From the NCBI RefSeq assembly GCF_030499535.1, contig NZ_JASTLB010000001.1:2852001-2916000 (forward strand): a stretch of DNA of 64,000 bases, given 5' to 3'. The notes beneath the pieces are model-generated. The model was not told the DNA's origin, ran no database searches, and was given only the letters and a program-made list of their open reading frames with translations. Position 1 is the first letter of the stretch, and every line of letters starts with the position of its first letter. Positions 1 to 10,462 of the stretch are shown piece after piece. The DNA comes from Streptomyces sp. TG1A-8. Its GTDB lineage: Bacteria; Actinomycetota; Actinomycetes; Streptomycetales; Streptomycetaceae. A program made the position numbers and the translations under genes.

Positions 1-662
1 GCGGTGGTGAGCAGCAGGACGAGAACCCGTTCGCGCCCCCGCCGGAGGGCACCCCCGACCAGCCCTGGCGGCCCCGCCACCCCGAGGGTCCGGGTCCCGG
101 CGGTGACTCCTCCTGGGGCAGCCGGTGGAGCGACCGCCAGCCCGGCCGTTCCCCCGGCGGCTTCGGCGAGCGTCCCGGAGGGGGCCCCGAGGGTCCCGGC
201 GGTCCCGGCGGCCGGCAGGACCGGAACGGCCCCGGCCCGCGCTGGGACCCGGCCGACCCGGTCCAGCGCCGCGCGCGCTACGCCCTGCTGTCCGGCATAT
301 GGGCCGTCTTCTTCGCCCTGTTCAGCTGGCCGTACGTGGCCCTGCTGCTGGGCGCGCTCGCCCTGTACTGGGGCATCAGCGCCCTGCGCGCCAAGCCCCG
401 CCCCCCGGCCCCGGACGCCCCCGCCGCCACCTCCGCCCCCGCCGCGGCCCCGGCCGGCCGCTCTCACACCACCGCGGCGATCAGCGGCCTGGTCACGGCC
501 TGCCTGGCCCTGGTCCTGGTGGGCACGACGTTCACCGTGCAACTGGTCTACCGCGACTACTACACCTGTGCCGGCGACGCCCTGACCCACGAGGCGAAAC
601 AGTCCTGCGAGCGGCTCCTGCCGGCGGAGCTGCGCGGAGTGCTGAGCGTCGGGGACGGCTGA
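1..662 (+). CDS. Membrane protein, 5' end outside window
   Basis: An open frame enters from the left edge and ends at TGA 660-662, so only the C-terminal ~219 residues are present. The visible part begins with a Gly/Pro/Arg-rich, probably disordered stretch (to about residue 90). It is followed by two hydrophobic segments, one around the bases 285-375 and one around 475-550, separated by a Pro/Ala linker. The layout (disordered N-terminus and two helices) resembles the DUF4190-type small membrane proteins common in Streptomyces. The C-terminal tail after the last helix contains two cysteines and may be extracytoplasmic. No enzymatic motif is seen and the function is unknown. It converges on the next gene across a 65-bp gap. 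Confidence 0.7.
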   Translation, partial: GGEQQDENPFAPPPEGTPDQPWRPRHPEGPGPGGDSSWGSRWSDRQPGRSPGGFGERPGGGPEGPGGPGGRQDRNGPGPRWDPADPVQRRARYALLSGIWAVFFALFSWPYVALLLGALALYWGISALRAKPRPPAPDAPAATSAPAAAPAGRSHTTAAISGLVTACLALVLVGTTFTVQLVYRDYYTCAGDALTHEAKQSCERLLPAELRGVLSVGDG

Positions 663-727
663 GGCACACGGATTCCGGCCGGGCCGGCACGGGACGGCCG
701 GGCCCGGCCCGCCGGGGCGTGCGCCGG

Positions 728-2758
728 TCAGCCGGCCGGTTCGGACGGCGGCGGTGCCGTGCCCGGCGCCTTCCGCGGGGTTTGCGGTCCGGACGGCTCC
801 CCGGCCGCCGGCGGGGGTCCGCCGACGGCCGGGGAGCCGTCCGGCGGGGACGGCGCGGGGCCCGGGGAGGAGCGCTCCGGCGGTGCCCCGGCGGCGGCCT
901 TCCGCAGGGCCGCCCAGCGGGAGACGCGGGACAGTTCGTCGTGCCAGGGGGCCGGGAACGGGTCGTCGGCCGGGAGGAAGTCGTACAGTTCGTCCTCGGC
1001 GGGACCCGGAGCGGTGGCCGGGCGGGTCCCCGCCCGCTTCCCGGACGGGCCGTCCGCGGGCGGAGCTCCGCGGGCCGCCCGCCGCCCGGCGCCCCGCGCG
1101 GAACGCCCGGCGCTCCCGTTCGCGCCCTCCCCCACCGTTTTCCCGTCCGCCCCGCGCTCCGTCCCGCGGGCCGGCTCCGGCGCCCGCGCGGAACGCCCGG
1201 CGCTCCCGTTCGCGCCCTCCCCCACCGTTTTCCCGTCCGCCCCGCGCTCCGTCCCGCGGGCCGGCTCCGGTGCCCGCGCCCCCTCCGCCGTCGCCGCCCT
1301 CTCCCGTGCCGGCACCCCGCCGCCCCTCGTCCGCCGCCCCCACACCAGCCACGCCCGGACCGTGAGCGTCACCGGCAGCCCGGTCAGCGCCACCCAGAGC
1401 CCGGCCGCTCCACCGGCCTGCCACCACACCGGCCCGAAGCGGGACAGCGCGGCCTCGCCCATCGGGCCGCCCGCCTGCGCGGCGAGCAGGCCGACGAGCA
1501 GCGCGCTCACCAGGGCGGTCAGCACCAGCACGCCCGTGGTCCGCCCCGCCGACCAGCGCACCGGTCGTTCCCGCGCCCACCCGTCCGCCTCCGCCCGCCC
1601 GTCCGCCTCAGGCCGTCCGTCCGTCTCAGGCCGTCCGGGCTTGCCCGGCCCGTCCGCCGCCTCCTGCCCCGGGGCGTCCGGTGCCGCCGCTCCGCGCACC
1701 ACGGCTCCCCGCGCCACGGAACCGCGCGCCACGAACCACCCCGCCGTCATCCCGGCCGCCACCGGCACCAGTCCCGCGGCCCAGTTCAGCGGTGTCCCGG
1801 GGCCCGCGTCCGGTACCGCGGCCAGCAGCGGGAAGGGGGGCAGCAACGGGGCGGGGTCGGAGGCGAAGGGGTGCACCGGGTGCCCGGCACCGAGGACGAA
1901 GCCGGGACCGAGGGCGTAGGAGGCCGCCCACACCGCCGCGTTGGGGATGAGGGCGACCCCGAGGAGCAGGACGGCCAACCGCCCGGTCCAGCCCTCCGTC
2001 AGCTGCAGGAAGGACGTCCGCGCCGCCTCGCCGTGCCACGCCAGTGACACCCCGGTCAGCACCGCCCCGCCCCCGACGAGCACCGTCGTGCCGGCCCCGG
2101 CGGACCGCACCGCCGTACCCAGCCGTGCCCGCGCGTCCGCCCCGGACAGCAGCCGCCGCACCGGTCCCGGAAACACCGGCGGCAGACCGCGCAGGAAGTC
2201 GCGCGGGCGGTTGCGCGCGGGCCACCACGCGCCGGCACCCGCCGCGCCCGCGACGACGAGCGGCAGGCAGAACGCCACCGAGGCCCACGCGGGCCGCAGT
2301 TCACCGCCGGCGCAGTACAGCGTGGCGGCGGCACCGACGCCGAGGTAGCCGAGCACCACCCCGGTCCAGGCCGTGTGCGCCGGGACCGGCGGGGGCCCGT
2401 CGGGCTCCGCGGACGCGTCCCGCGCGTCCCGCGCCGCCCGGTACAGCAGCCACACCGGCAGGGCGAGGAGCAGCAGCGGGGACACCCCGACCGGCACGGG
2501 CGCGCCGGAGAGCGTGCCCGTGCGGACCAGGTCGGCCCCGTGCGCCAGGAGCCACAGCGCGGCGGCGGTGCGCAGCGCGCCGTCCGGCCCGCTGTCGGGG
2601 TACGGCGAACTGATCCACAGCGCCAGCACGAGCACGGCGATCGCGCCGAGCCCCAGTCCGGCGGCGACCGCACCGCCCAGGAGGCCCGCGGCCAGCCCGG
2701 GCGAGCGGCCGCGCGTCCGGGCGGGCGGGGATGACGACGGCGGTCGGCGAGCGGTCAT
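728..2758 (-). CDS. DUF6350 family multipass membrane protein (PerM-like)
   Basis: A 676-residue protein starting at ATG 2758. The short basic N-terminus is followed by about 8-10 hydrophobic helices covering roughly residues 20-460, then a long charged Ala/Gly/Glu-rich cytoplasmic tail. The membrane part matches the actinobacterial DUF6350 family, often named cell division protein PerM. I recognise it from pattern and from its place near sucCD (in Streptomyces purN/purH usually lie just upstream), not from a search. The tail carries a 30-residue exact tandem duplication (separate entry). It is divergent from the XRE/sigma-like gene with about 113 bp between the starts. An in-frame GTG lies three codons upstream (2767). 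The family role in cell division is suggested by homology only. Confidence 0.75.
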   Translation of the reverse strand: MTARRPPSSSPPARTRGRSPGLAAGLLGGAVAAGLGLGAIAVLVLALWISSPYPDSGPDGALRTAAALWLLAHGADLVRTGTLSGAPVPVGVSPLLLLALPVWLLYRAARDARDASAEPDGPPPVPAHTAWTGVVLGYLGVGAAATLYCAGGELRPAWASVAFCLPLVVAGAAGAGAWWPARNRPRDFLRGLPPVFPGPVRRLLSGADARARLGTAVRSAGAGTTVLVGGGAVLTGVSLAWHGEAARTSFLQLTEGWTGRLAVLLLGVALIPNAAVWAASYALGPGFVLGAGHPVHPFASDPAPLLPPFPLLAAVPDAGPGTPLNWAAGLVPVAAGMTAGWFVARGSVARGAVVRGAAAPDAPGQEAADGPGKPGRPETDGRPEADGRAEADGWARERPVRWSAGRTTGVLVLTALVSALLVGLLAAQAGGPMGEAALSRFGPVWWQAGGAAGLWVALTGLPVTLTVRAWLVWGRRTRGGGVPARERAATAEGARAPEPARGTERGADGKTVGEGANGSAGRSARAPEPARGTERGADGKTVGEGANGSAGRSARGAGRRAARGAPPADGPSGKRAGTRPATAPGPAEDELYDFLPADDPFPAPWHDELSRVSRWAALRKAAAGAPPERSSPGPAPSPPDGSPAVGGPPPAAGEPSGPQTPRKAPGTAPPPSEPAG
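1093..1270. repeat. 90-bp-period tandem duplication inside DUF6350 gene
   Basis: Bases 1093-1180 recur exactly at 1183-1270 (88 identical bases, period 90). The period is a multiple of three, so the reading frame is kept and 30 residues of the charged cytoplasmic tail are duplicated. The absence of any divergence between the copies points to a recent event. Confidence 0.95.
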
Positions 2759-2871
2759 CTGGGTCACGCCGCCATGCTCCCAACGCCACGCGCTTTCCGG
2801 CCGCAACAGGCGAACCCCCGAAGTGTCGCTCAATATATGTTTATGTGCTTTTTCGTGCGAAAGGGTGTCCT

Positions 2872-3996
2872 GTGACGGAGAGTCCTGCCCACCCCCTGCC
2901 TCCGCCGGGGGAACGCCGGCGCCTGCGCAAGGCCGCGTCCCTGACGCGGGCCCAGCTCGCCGAGCGGATCGGCGTCGACCGGGCGGCCGTGCGCGCCTGG
3001 GAGACGGGGCGCGCCGCTCCGGCCGGCCCGCGGGGCGAGGCGTACGCCCGGTTGCTGGCCGGTCTCGCCCAACCGGGCACCGGTCGGGCGGGCCCGGCCA
3101 CCGCGCCGTCGGCGTGGGCGCCGGCGCCGGGGGGCCGGGGGGACGCGCAAAGGCCCGCGGCGGTCGGCGGCGGGGCAACGGGCCCGGCGGGCGTGCCGTC
3201 CCTGACGCCCGCTCAGGCCTTCGACGCCCTCCACGCGTTCTGCACCCCGGCGCTCGTACGCCAGACCTACCTGCTCACCGGGCGGCGCGGACTGGCGCGG
3301 GAGTCCGTCGAGCGGGCGTTCCACCTCGCCTGGCAGCGCTGGCCCGAGGTGGCCCGGGACCGGGACCCGGCCGGGTGGGTGCGGGCGGCGGCGTACGAGT
3401 ACGCCCTCTCCCCCTGGCACCGTTTCCGCCCCCGCCACCGGCACCCCGAACCCCAGCCCGCCGATCCCGCCCACCGCGCCCTGCTGGACGCGCTGCTGCG
3501 GCTCCCGCCGTCCTACCGGCGCACGCTCGTGCTGTACGACGGCGTCGGCCTGGACCTGCCGGAGACGGCGGCGGAGACGGAGGCGAGCACCCCGGCGGCG
3601 GCGAACCGGCTCATCCACGCGCGCGAGGCCGTGGCGGCGCGGCTGCCGGAACTGGCCGACCCCGCGGTACTGCACCGGCGCCTGGTCGAACTGGCCTCCG
3701 CGGAGCGCACGCACGCCGTCCGGCCGCAGCCGGTGCGCACCCGCGCCGAACGCCGCAGCGTGCTCTGGACCCGGGCGGCCGTCGCCGCCACCTGCGCCAT
3801 CGGCGGCGCGACGACGCTCACACTGCGCACGGCCCCCACCCACTACGAGGCCCCCCTCGCCCCCGCCCGGGCGGTCCACGGTGTCCCGCCCCCCGCGGCC
3901 ATGGGCCCCCTGTCCCACGAGGAACTGTCCCTGCGCGAGAAACTCCGTCACGAGGACGGCGGCGGCCCGCAGCGACTGCTGCCCCTGCCCGGGTGA
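2872..3996 (+). CDS. XRE-type HTH fused to sigma-70-like region, with C-terminal membrane anchor
   Basis: A 374-residue protein. Residues ~13-50 form a lambda-repressor/XRE helix-turn-helix ([20 protein letters not shown], then AVRAWETGR). After a Pro/Ala linker, residues ~108-190 look like sigma-70 region 2 ([20 protein letters not shown]), and residues ~205-260 like region 4 ([20 protein letters not shown] followed by [11 protein letters not shown]). A hydrophobic stretch near residue 305-325 may anchor it in the membrane. GTG 2872 is chosen because the HTH begins soon after it and an AAGGG motif precedes it; the frame is open further upstream but without sensible coding. Region 4 lacks a convincing second DNA-binding helix, so it may be a regulator built from a sigma factor rather than a working one. 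It ends at a strong bidirectional terminator facing sucD. Confidence 0.75.
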   Translation: MTESPAHPLPPPGERRRLRKAASLTRAQLAERIGVDRAAVRAWETGRAAPAGPRGEAYARLLAGLAQPGTGRAGPATAPSAWAPAPGGRGDAQRPAAVGGGATGPAGVPSLTPAQAFDALHAFCTPALVRQTYLLTGRRGLARESVERAFHLAWQRWPEVARDRDPAGWVRAAAYEYALSPWHRFRPRHRHPEPQPADPAHRALLDALLRLPPSYRRTLVLYDGVGLDLPETAAETEASTPAAANRLIHAREAVAARLPELADPAVLHRRLVELASAERTHAVRPQPVRTRAERRSVLWTRAAVAATCAIGGATTLTLRTAPTHYEAPLAPARAVHGVPPPAAMGPLSHEELSLREKLRHEDGGGPQRLLPLPG

Positions 3997-4005
3997 GCCG
4001 CCGGA

Positions 4006-4045
4006 GCATCACGTCACCGGCGCGGGCATCACGTCACCGGCGCGG
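4006..4045. repeat. 20-bp perfect tandem repeat
   Basis: The 20-bp unit at 4006-4025 is repeated exactly at 4026-4045, just after the stop of the XRE/sigma-like gene and before the terminator. No function is apparent. It looks like a local slippage duplication. Confidence 0.9.
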
Positions 4046-4066
4046 GCGGCACGGGCGGCGGAAACG

Positions 4067-4105
4067 CCGGTGGGCCCGCCCCCGGGCGAGGGGCGGGCCC
4101 ACCGG
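4067..4105. terminator. Bidirectional terminator between XRE/sigma-like gene and sucD
   Basis: A perfect 16-bp stem (4067-4082 with 4090-4105) and 7-nt loop, between two converging genes. There is no T-run, as is usual for Streptomyces terminators. Confidence 0.8.
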
Positions 4106-4121
4106 TGCACCGTCGAAAGGC

Positions 4122-5006
4122 TCAGGCGCTCAGGATCTCCCGCGCCAGCTTCGCCGTCTCGGTCGGCGTCTTGCCGACCTTGACGCCGGCGGCCTCCAGG
4201 GCCTCCTTCTTCGCCTGGGCGGTGCCGGAGGAACCGGAGACGATGGCACCCGCGTGGCCCATCGTCTTGCCCTCGGGCGCGGTGAAGCCCGCGACGTAGC
4301 CGACGACCGGCTTGGTCACGTTCTCCTTGATGAACGCGGCGGCACGCTCCTCGGCGTCGCCGCCGATCTCACCGATCATCACGATCAGGTCGGTGTCGGG
4401 GTCGTCCTGGAACGCGGCCAGGGCGTCGATGTGGGTGGTGCCGATGATCGGGTCACCGCCGATGCCGACGGCCGTCGAGAAGCCGATGTCCCGCAGCTCG
4501 TACATCATCTGGTACGTCAGCGTGCCGGACTTCGACACCAGGCCGATGCGGCCCGGCTTGGTGATGTCGCCCGGGATGATGCCGACGTTCGACTGGCCCG
4601 GGGTGATGATGCCGGGGCAGTTCGGGCCGATGATCCGGGTCTTGTTGCCCTTCTTGCCGGCGTACGCCCAGAAGGCGGCCGTGTCGTGCACGGCGATGCC
4701 CTCGGTGATCACGACGGCCAGCGGGATCTCGGCGTCGATGGCCTCGACGACCGCGTCCTTGGTGAACTTCTCCGGCACGAAGATGACGGAGACGTTGGCG
4801 CCGGTCTTCTCGACGGCCTCCTTGACGGTCCCGAAGACGGGTACCTCGGTGCCGTCGAAGTCCACGGTCTGACCCGCCTTGCGCGGGTTCACGCCGCCCA
4901 CGACGTTGCTGCCGTCACCGAGCATGAGCTTGGTGTGCTTCATGCCGGTGGCGCCGGTCATGCCCTGGACGATGACCTTGCTGTCCTTGTTGAGCCAGAT
5001 AGCCAT
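4122..5006 (-). CDS. sucD: Succinyl-CoA synthetase (ADP-forming) subunit alpha
   Basis: A 294-residue protein of the usual length. SucD forms the succinyl-CoA ligase of the TCA cycle with SucC, interconverting succinyl-CoA plus ADP/GDP plus phosphate with succinate, CoA and NTP in the cytoplasm. An N-terminal CoA-binding Rossmann domain begins [20 protein letters not shown]. The central [11 protein letters not shown] motif and the active-site histidine loop [19 protein letters not shown], which is phosphorylated during turnover, are intact. It lies 26 bp downstream of sucC and is almost certainly co-transcribed with it. It ends at a strong bidirectional terminator. Nothing is unusual. Confidence 0.98.
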   Translation of the reverse strand: MAIWLNKDSKVIVQGMTGATGMKHTKLMLGDGSNVVGGVNPRKAGQTVDFDGTEVPVFGTVKEAVEKTGANVSVIFVPEKFTKDAVVEAIDAEIPLAVVITEGIAVHDTAAFWAYAGKKGNKTRIIGPNCPGIITPGQSNVGIIPGDITKPGRIGLVSKSGTLTYQMMYELRDIGFSTAVGIGGDPIIGTTHIDALAAFQDDPDTDLIVMIGEIGGDAEERAAAFIKENVTKPVVGYVAGFTAPEGKTMGHAGAIVSGSSGTAQAKKEALEAAGVKVGKTPTETAKLAREILSA

Positions 5007-5032
5007 GGTGGTTTGAGTCCTCGTCCTCGTGC

Positions 5033-6211
5033 TTACTTGGCGGCGGCCAGCTCGGCGGCCTTGTCGGCCGCGCCGTCCATGGTGTCGACGCGCTGGACCA
5101 GCGGGTGGTTGGCGTCGGTGAGGATCTTCCGGCCCAGCTCGGCGTTGTTGCCGTCGAGACGGACGACGAGGGGCTTCTCGACCTTCTCGCCGCGGTCCTC
5201 CAGGAGCTTCAGGGCCTGCACGATGCCGTTGGCGACCTCGTCACAGGCGGTGATGCCGCCGAAGACGTTCACGAAGACGGACTTGACGTCCGGGTCGCCC
5301 AGGATGATCTCCAGGCCGTTCGCCATGACCTGGGCGGAGGCGCCGCCGCCGATGTCCAGGAAGTTGGCGGGCTTGACGCCACCGTGCTTCTCACCGGCGT
5401 ACGCGACGACGTCCAGGGTGCTCATGACGAGCCCGGCGCCGTTGCCGATGATGCCGACCTCGCCGTCCAGCTTGACGTAGTTGAGGTTCTTCTCCTTGGC
5501 GGCGGCCTCGAGCGGGTTGGCCGCGGCCCTGTCGTGGAGCTCCTCGTACTCGGGGTGACGGAACTCGGCGTTGTCGTCGAGCGACACCTTGCCGTCCAGG
5601 GCGATGACCTCGCCGGAGGCGACCTTCGCGAGCGGGTTGACCTCGACCAGGAGGGCGTCCGACTTGATGAAGGTGTCCCACAGCCTGACCAGGACGTTCG
5701 CGACCTTGTCCGCGACCTCGGCCGGGAACTTGGCGGCCTCGACGATCTCGCGGGCCTTGGCCTCGTCCACACCGTCGATGGCGTCGATGGCGATCTTGGC
5801 GACGGCCTCGGGGCGGGTGGCCGCCACCTCCTCGATCTCCATGCCGCCCTCGACGGAGGCGATGGAGAGGAAGGTGCGGTTCGCACGGTCGAGGAGGAAG
5901 GAGACGTAGTACTCCTCGACGATCTCCGGAGCGGTCTCGGCGATCATGACCTTGTGGACCGTGTGGCCCTTGATGTCCATGCCGAGGATGTCCGTCGCAC
6001 GGGCGACGGCCTCGTCCGGGGAAGCGGCCAGCTTGACGCCACCGGCCTTGCCGCGACCACCGACCTTCACCTGCGCCTTGACGACGGACTTGCCGCCCAG
6101 ACGCTCGGTGATCTCGCGCGCCGCCTCAGGCGTGTCGATGACTTCACCGGCCAGCACCGGTACATCGTGCTTGGCGAAGAGGTCCCTCGCCTGGTACTCG
6201 AACAGGTCCAC
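5033..6211 (-). CDS. sucC: Succinyl-CoA synthetase (ADP-forming) subunit beta
   Basis: A 392-residue protein with an ATP-grasp domain in the N-terminal half ([37 protein letters not shown]). The C-terminal ligase-CoA domain contains [18 protein letters not shown] and [10 protein letters not shown]. It provides the nucleotide site and, with SucD, makes the TCA-cycle succinyl-CoA synthetase. It is the first gene of the sucCD operon. The promoter should lie in the 6212-6517 stretch. Length and motifs are normal. Confidence 0.98.
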   Translation of the reverse strand: MDLFEYQARDLFAKHDVPVLAGEVIDTPEAAREITERLGGKSVVKAQVKVGGRGKAGGVKLAASPDEAVARATDILGMDIKGHTVHKVMIAETAPEIVEEYYVSFLLDRANRTFLSIASVEGGMEIEEVAATRPEAVAKIAIDAIDGVDEAKAREIVEAAKFPAEVADKVANVLVRLWDTFIKSDALLVEVNPLAKVASGEVIALDGKVSLDDNAEFRHPEYEELHDRAAANPLEAAAKEKNLNYVKLDGEVGIIGNGAGLVMSTLDVVAYAGEKHGGVKPANFLDIGGGASAQVMANGLEIILGDPDVKSVFVNVFGGITACDEVANGIVQALKLLEDRGEKVEKPLVVRLDGNNAELGRKILTDANHPLVQRVDTMDGAADKAAELAAAK

Positions 6212-6517
6212 GCGCTTCCGTCCCTATCAGTGATCTCGCGGTTCGTTGGATGCGTGGGCGTGCCGCGAAGGGCAACGTGACGACGTCCGCATGTGTCACA
6301 GGGGATGCGCACACGGTGTCCGAGCGCGCGGCATGTCCGTCTCGCAGGTTATCTCTGCCAGCGGGGGGCCTCTAAATCGCGGGTCACACCTGAGCGGTGA
6401 TACCTGTCACATGATGCCGGGTTCGCTGGCACGCCGTGCCGCCCCGCGAGTGGGGCCGGGACGTCCTGCGCGGTCCCACCGGGCCGGGGCCGGTCCGGTG
6501 GGGCCTCCGGGGACGCC
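6212..6517. other. Intergenic region upstream of sucC
   Basis: This gene-free stretch should hold the sucCD promoter on the minus strand. It has locally lower G+C between 6240 and 6415. I see no confident -35/-10 pair, operator or RNA element. The part next to 6518 is very GC-rich and runs into the long inverted repeat. Confidence 0.4.
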
Positions 6518-6606
6518 CCGGACGCCGCCGGTCCGTCCTGCCGGTCCCCGCCGACGGGGCGTCCCCCCGTCGGCGGGGACCGGCAGGACGGACCGGCGGC
6601 GTCCGG
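6518..6606. repeat. Perfect 42-bp inverted repeat, probable terminator of the MoxR-DUF5682-VWA operon
   Basis: Bases 6518-6559 are the exact reverse complement of 6565-6606, leaving a 5-nt loop. It starts 40 nt past the stop of the VWA gene, so it would fold in that operon's 3' end and could act as a very strong terminator. A 42-bp stem without a mismatch is well beyond a normal terminator. Confidence 0.85.
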
Positions 6607-6645
6607 CCGTACGGGGCCGGCGGCGGGCCGGCCGCGCGGCCGGTG

Positions 6646-7835
6646 TCACGCGGTGTCCGGCACCGGCAGCGGCCGTTTCTCGACGGCCGCCGCCATGACC
6701 TCGGGGAAGAGGTCCGGCGTGCAGGCGAAGGCCGGTGCGCCGAGCGCGGCGAGCGCTGCCGCGTGATCCCGGTCGTACGCCGGCGTGCCCTCGTCCGACA
6801 GCGCGAGCAGCGCCACGAACTGCACCCCGGACGCCTTCATGGCCGCTACCCGCTTGAGCATCTCGTTGCGTATACCGCCCTCGTAGAGGTCGCTGATCAG
6901 CACCACGACCGTCTCGGCGGGCCGGGTGATCTGCGCCTGGCAGTAGGCCAGCGCCCGGTTGATGTCCGTGCCGCCGCCCAGCTGGGTGCCGAAGAGGACG
7001 TCGACCGGATCGTCGAGCTGGTCGGTGAGGTCGACCACCGCCGTGTCGAAGACGACCAACCGCGTGCTGATCGACCGCATGGAGGCGAGGACCGCCCCGA
7101 ACACGGACGCGTAGACCACGGACGCGGCCATCGACCCGGACTGGTCGATGCAGAGGATGACCTCCTTCTTCACGGACCGTGCGGCCCGGCCGTAGCCGAT
7201 GAGCCGCTCCGGCACGATGGTGCGGTACTCGGGCAGGTAGTGCTTGAGGTTGGCCGCGACGGTGCGGTTCCAGTCGATGTCGTGGTGGCGCGGCCGGCTC
7301 ACCCGGGCACTGCGGTCCAGGGCTCCGGTGAGGGTGGCCCGGGTGCGGGTGGTCAGCCGTTCCTCCAGTTCCTCGACCACCTTGCGGACCACCGCGCGGG
7401 CCGTCTCCCTGGTCGTCTCGGGCATCGCCTTGTGCAGCGAGAGCAGCGTGCCGACCAGGTGCACGTCGGCCTCGACCGCCTCCAGCATCTCCGGTTCCAG
7501 CAGCAGTGAGGCCAGCCCGAGCCGGTCGATGGCGTCGCGCTGAACGACCTGGACGACGGAGGAGGGGAAGTAGGTGCGGACGTCCCCGAGCCAGCGCGCC
7601 ACGGACGGTGCCGACGCGCCGAGGCCCGCCGAACGGTCCCGCCCCGCCTGCGGTTTGTCCCCCTGCCGTACAGGGCGGCGAGTGTTCCGTCCATCGCCGC
7701 GTCGCGGCCCGACAGGGCGCATCCGGTGCCGTCGGCCCGGTCGCCGCCGAGCACCAGCCGCCAGCGCCGCAGCCGCTCCCGCGCCGGGTCGCCGTTGTCG
7801 GCGCGGGCTTCGGCCGCCGTCGGCTCGGTCGTCAT
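6646..7835 (-). pseudogene. VWA domain (CoxE-like) protein, frameshifted
   Basis: The protein would have about 396 residues. ATG 7835 overlaps the stop of the DUF5682 gene (ATGA), implying translational coupling. The first ~59 codons (beginning MTTEPTAAEARADNGDPARE) are in one frame, and the rest (DKPQAGRDRSAGLG onward) in another. One G added to the five-G run (C run on the plus strand, 7659-7663) joins them and gives a length divisible by three. The C-terminal half is a von Willebrand A domain with an intact MIDAS (CIDQSGSMAASV, GGGTDINRAL, ISDLYEGG). VWA proteins of this kind work with MoxR ATPases as metal-dependent adaptors, and the MoxR gene is two genes upstream. I suspect a sequencing error rather than true inactivation. 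Confidence 0.85.
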
Positions 7836-10462
7836 GCGCCCACCCCCAGCAGGCCGTCGCCGGCCGTCCGCTGATCCACTGTTCCCCGGCCCGCTGTTCC
7901 CCGGCCCGCTGTTCCCTGATCCGCTGGTCCCCGCGCGGCCCGGTCCGCCCGCCGCGGATCCGCCGGTTTCCGGCCCGCCGGGCCCTCGTCCGCCGGCTCG
8001 TCCGGTCGCTCGTCCAGGCCGAGCAGCAGCCGCAGCACCGGCAGGACGGCGTCCGCGCGTGCGGTGTCCGGTTCCGCCGCGAAGCCGGGCCGGCCGGGCG
8101 GTCCCGTCGTCCGGCCCGCCGGGCCGCCCCCGCCGTCCGGCCCGCGCCGCACCAGCTCGCCGAGCGTCCTGCGCACGCCGGGCTCGTACGCCGAGAACGT
8201 GCGCCGCAGCAGCGGCAGTACGTCCGTGAACGCCTCCGCGGGCACCCCGGTCAGCCAGGCGTCGACCAGGCCGAGCAAACGCTCGTCGTGGACCAGCAGC
8301 ATGCCGCCCCCGCCGCCGACGAACCCCTCGATCCAGGCGGCCGCGTCGGCGGGCGGTGTGCCCGGCGAGAGCACCAGCCCCATGAGCCGGGCCGCCTCCT
8401 CGGGCCCCAGCGCGCCGTCGTCCAGCAGCAGCCGCGCGGCCCGCCCCCGCACGACGCCGGGCACGGTGTCCCGCAGGGTCAGGGTCCGCAGCACGGAGCG
8501 CCAGCGGTCACGCACGTCACCGTGCCCGGTGGCCGCGGTTCCGGCCAGCGTCTCCGCCAGCAGGCCGACCGCCGTGCGGACGGAGTCGAGGTGGCCCCGC
8601 ATCTCCTGCGCCGCGTCCGCGTCCAGGGCCGCGCAGGCCGAGGGGAGGCCGACGAAGACACGCTCGGCCAGGCCCGCCGCGACACCGGTCAGGGCGCCGG
8701 TGTCGGTGCCGCGCACGTCGCCGTAGCGCAGGGCGCGGACCAGGGCGGGCAGTGCCTGGGCGAGCCGGCCGACGTCCGTGTCGAGGGCCGCCCGGTCGGC
8801 GAGCACCCGCATCACCACGGGCAGCGCGTCCGGCAGTCCGGCGAGCAGGCAGTGCTCGGCGAGCGCGGTGACGTCGGCGAGGGCCGGCGCGGCGGTCGCG
8901 TCCGCCTCCGCCCTGGCCGTGGCCGCGGCGAGCACGGTCGTCCCCCACACGCCCGCCTCGGCGACCCGCACGGACAGTTCCGGCTCCCAGCGCAGCCGCC
9001 ACGCCTCCCGGAACGTGCCCGTGCTCCCCCGCGACCGGACCGGCTCCCCCCAGCCGACGCCGAGCAGCCGCAGCCGGTGCAGCAGCCTGCTGCGGCCTAC
9101 GTCGGCGTCCTTGCGCAGGTCCAGCTCCAGCTCGCGCTCCAACGCCTCCGGCTTGAGCCGCAGCCGGCGCTGCTCGCGGGCCAGGTCGCGCTGCAGGGGC
9201 ACCGCCGGCGCCGCCTCGGGCACCTCCCCCAGCACGTCCCCGACCACCAGGCGGTCGTGGATCAGGGTCAGCGGCACGTCCGAGCCGTCGCACATCACCG
9301 CGCGCACGGCGTCGGTGGTCTCGCCCAGGCCGGGCAGCGGGCGGCCGCGCATCGCCGCGAGGGTCTCGGCCAGCCGGACCGCCTCGATGACGTGCGCCGA
9401 GGAGACGATCCGGTCCTCCTCGCGCAGCAGCCCCGCCACCTTGGTCAGCCACCGCTCGACCGGCCGGTCCGGCGCCCGGAACAGGTGCCCGTACCAGCCC
9501 GGCGAGTCGATCCCGGCACCGTACCCGCTCGACCGGGCCAGCCTGCGGTGCGTCCACGGCACCCAGGTCATGTCCGCCCTGACCTTGGGCAGGCCCTTCA
9601 GCAGCGCCCGGTCGGCGCCGACGGCAGTCTTCTCCCGCAGTGCGGGCACGTGCCAGGCCCCGCACACGACGGCCACCGCCTCCCCGAACTCCCGGCGGGC
9701 GGAGCGCAGGTGGAGCCGCATGTGGGCCTCGCGCACCAGGTCGCGGGGGCGCCCGCCGGCGCCGTAGCGCTCCCGCAGCGCCTTCATGGCCTCCTCCAGC
9801 GCGGCGAACGGCGCGAAGGGATCGCGCGGGCCGGGTCCCCGGTGCTCGACGACGTCCTCCCACCACCGCTCGGGATCGTCGTACCCGGCGGCCTCGGCGA
9901 GCACCCCCAGGGGGTCGACGCGCAGGTGCTGCGCGGCGCCGGCCTCGTCTCCGGGGCCGGCCGCGGTCCCCGGGCCGGAGTCGCCTCCGGGGCCGGTCCC
10001 GGACCGGGGGCCGGCCACGGCACCGGGACGTGCCGCCCCCTCTTCCGGACCCGCCTGCTCCCCCGGCCCCGCCGGGTCCGCGTCGGACGGTGGCCGCTCC
10101 TCCGCCTCCCTGGCCAGCGCGTGCGTGGCGGGCAGGTCGAAGAAGCGGACCGGAACGCCGTGCGCGAGGGCCCACCGGACGGCCACCCACTCGGGGCTGA
10201 ACTCGGCCAGCGGCCAGAACGCCGAGCGGCCGGGCTCGTCCACGGCGTGCGCGAGCAGGGCGACCGGGGGCCGCATGTCCGGGTCGGCGGCCAGCGGGAT
10301 CAGCGCGTCGGCCTCTGGCGGCCCCTCGACCAGCACGACGGCGGGCCGGGCGGCGTCCAGGGCGGCCCGCACCGCCCGCGCGGAGCCGGGTCCGTGGTGC
10401 CGCACCCCGAGGAGCAGCGGTCCGGCGGCGTACGCCCTCCCCCTCAAGGAGTCGTCGCTCAT
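7832..10462 (-). CDS. DUF5682 family protein
   Basis: An 876-residue cytoplasmic-looking protein. Near the N-terminus it has LLGVRHHGPGSARAVRAAL and VVLVEGPPEADAL. These recall the His/Glu motifs of TraB/GumN/Tiki-type proteins (GxxHV ... E), so a metal-dependent hydrolase-like fold is possible. That is inference. The middle is rich in Gly/Pro/Ala with low-complexity insertions (around residues 145-185) and the rest is helical. It is flanked by 4-bp ATGA overlaps on both sides, with the MoxR ATPase upstream and the VWA protein downstream, so the three products are very likely made together. DUF5682 is known to me as a family of unknown function found beside MoxR/VWA/SWIM genes. Confidence 0.85.
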   Translation of the reverse strand: MSDDSLRGRAYAAGPLLLGVRHHGPGSARAVRAALDAARPAVVLVEGPPEADALIPLAADPDMRPPVALLAHAVDEPGRSAFWPLAEFSPEWVAVRWALAHGVPVRFFDLPATHALAREAEERPPSDADPAGPGEQAGPEEGAARPGAVAGPRSGTGPGGDSGPGTAAGPGDEAGAAQHLRVDPLGVLAEAAGYDDPERWWEDVVEHRGPGPRDPFAPFAALEEAMKALRERYGAGGRPRDLVREAHMRLHLRSARREFGEAVAVVCGAWHVPALREKTAVGADRALLKGLPKVRADMTWVPWTHRRLARSSGYGAGIDSPGWYGHLFRAPDRPVERWLTKVAGLLREEDRIVSSAHVIEAVRLAETLAAMRGRPLPGLGETTDAVRAVMCDGSDVPLTLIHDRLVVGDVLGEVPEAAPAVPLQRDLAREQRRLRLKPEALERELELDLRKDADVGRSRLLHRLRLLGVGWGEPVRSRGSTGTFREAWRLRWEPELSVRVAEAGVWGTTVLAAATARAEADATAAPALADVTALAEHCLLAGLPDALPVVMRVLADRAALDTDVGRLAQALPALVRALRYGDVRGTDTGALTGVAAGLAERVFVGLPSACAALDADAAQEMRGHLDSVRTAVGLLAETLAGTAATGHGDVRDRWRSVLRTLTLRDTVPGVVRGRAARLLLDDGALGPEEAARLMGLVLSPGTPPADAAAWIEGFVGGGGGMLLVHDERLLGLVDAWLTGVPAEAFTDVLPLLRRTFSAYEPGVRRTLGELVRRGPDGGGGPAGRTTGPPGRPGFAAEPDTARADAVLPVLRLLLGLDERPDEPADEGPAGRKPADPRRADRAARGPADQGTAGRGTAGRGTVDQRTAGDGLLGVGA

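Noticed and set aside
4006..4045. Tandem 20-bp repeat considered as start of a CRISPR or att site
   Set aside because: Only two adjacent copies, no spacers, no integrase nearby.
2373..5480. A 1,035-codon plus-strand open frame
   Set aside because: It covers the DUF6350 start, the XRE/sigma-like gene in another frame and sucCD antisense, so it is a GC-bias shadow.
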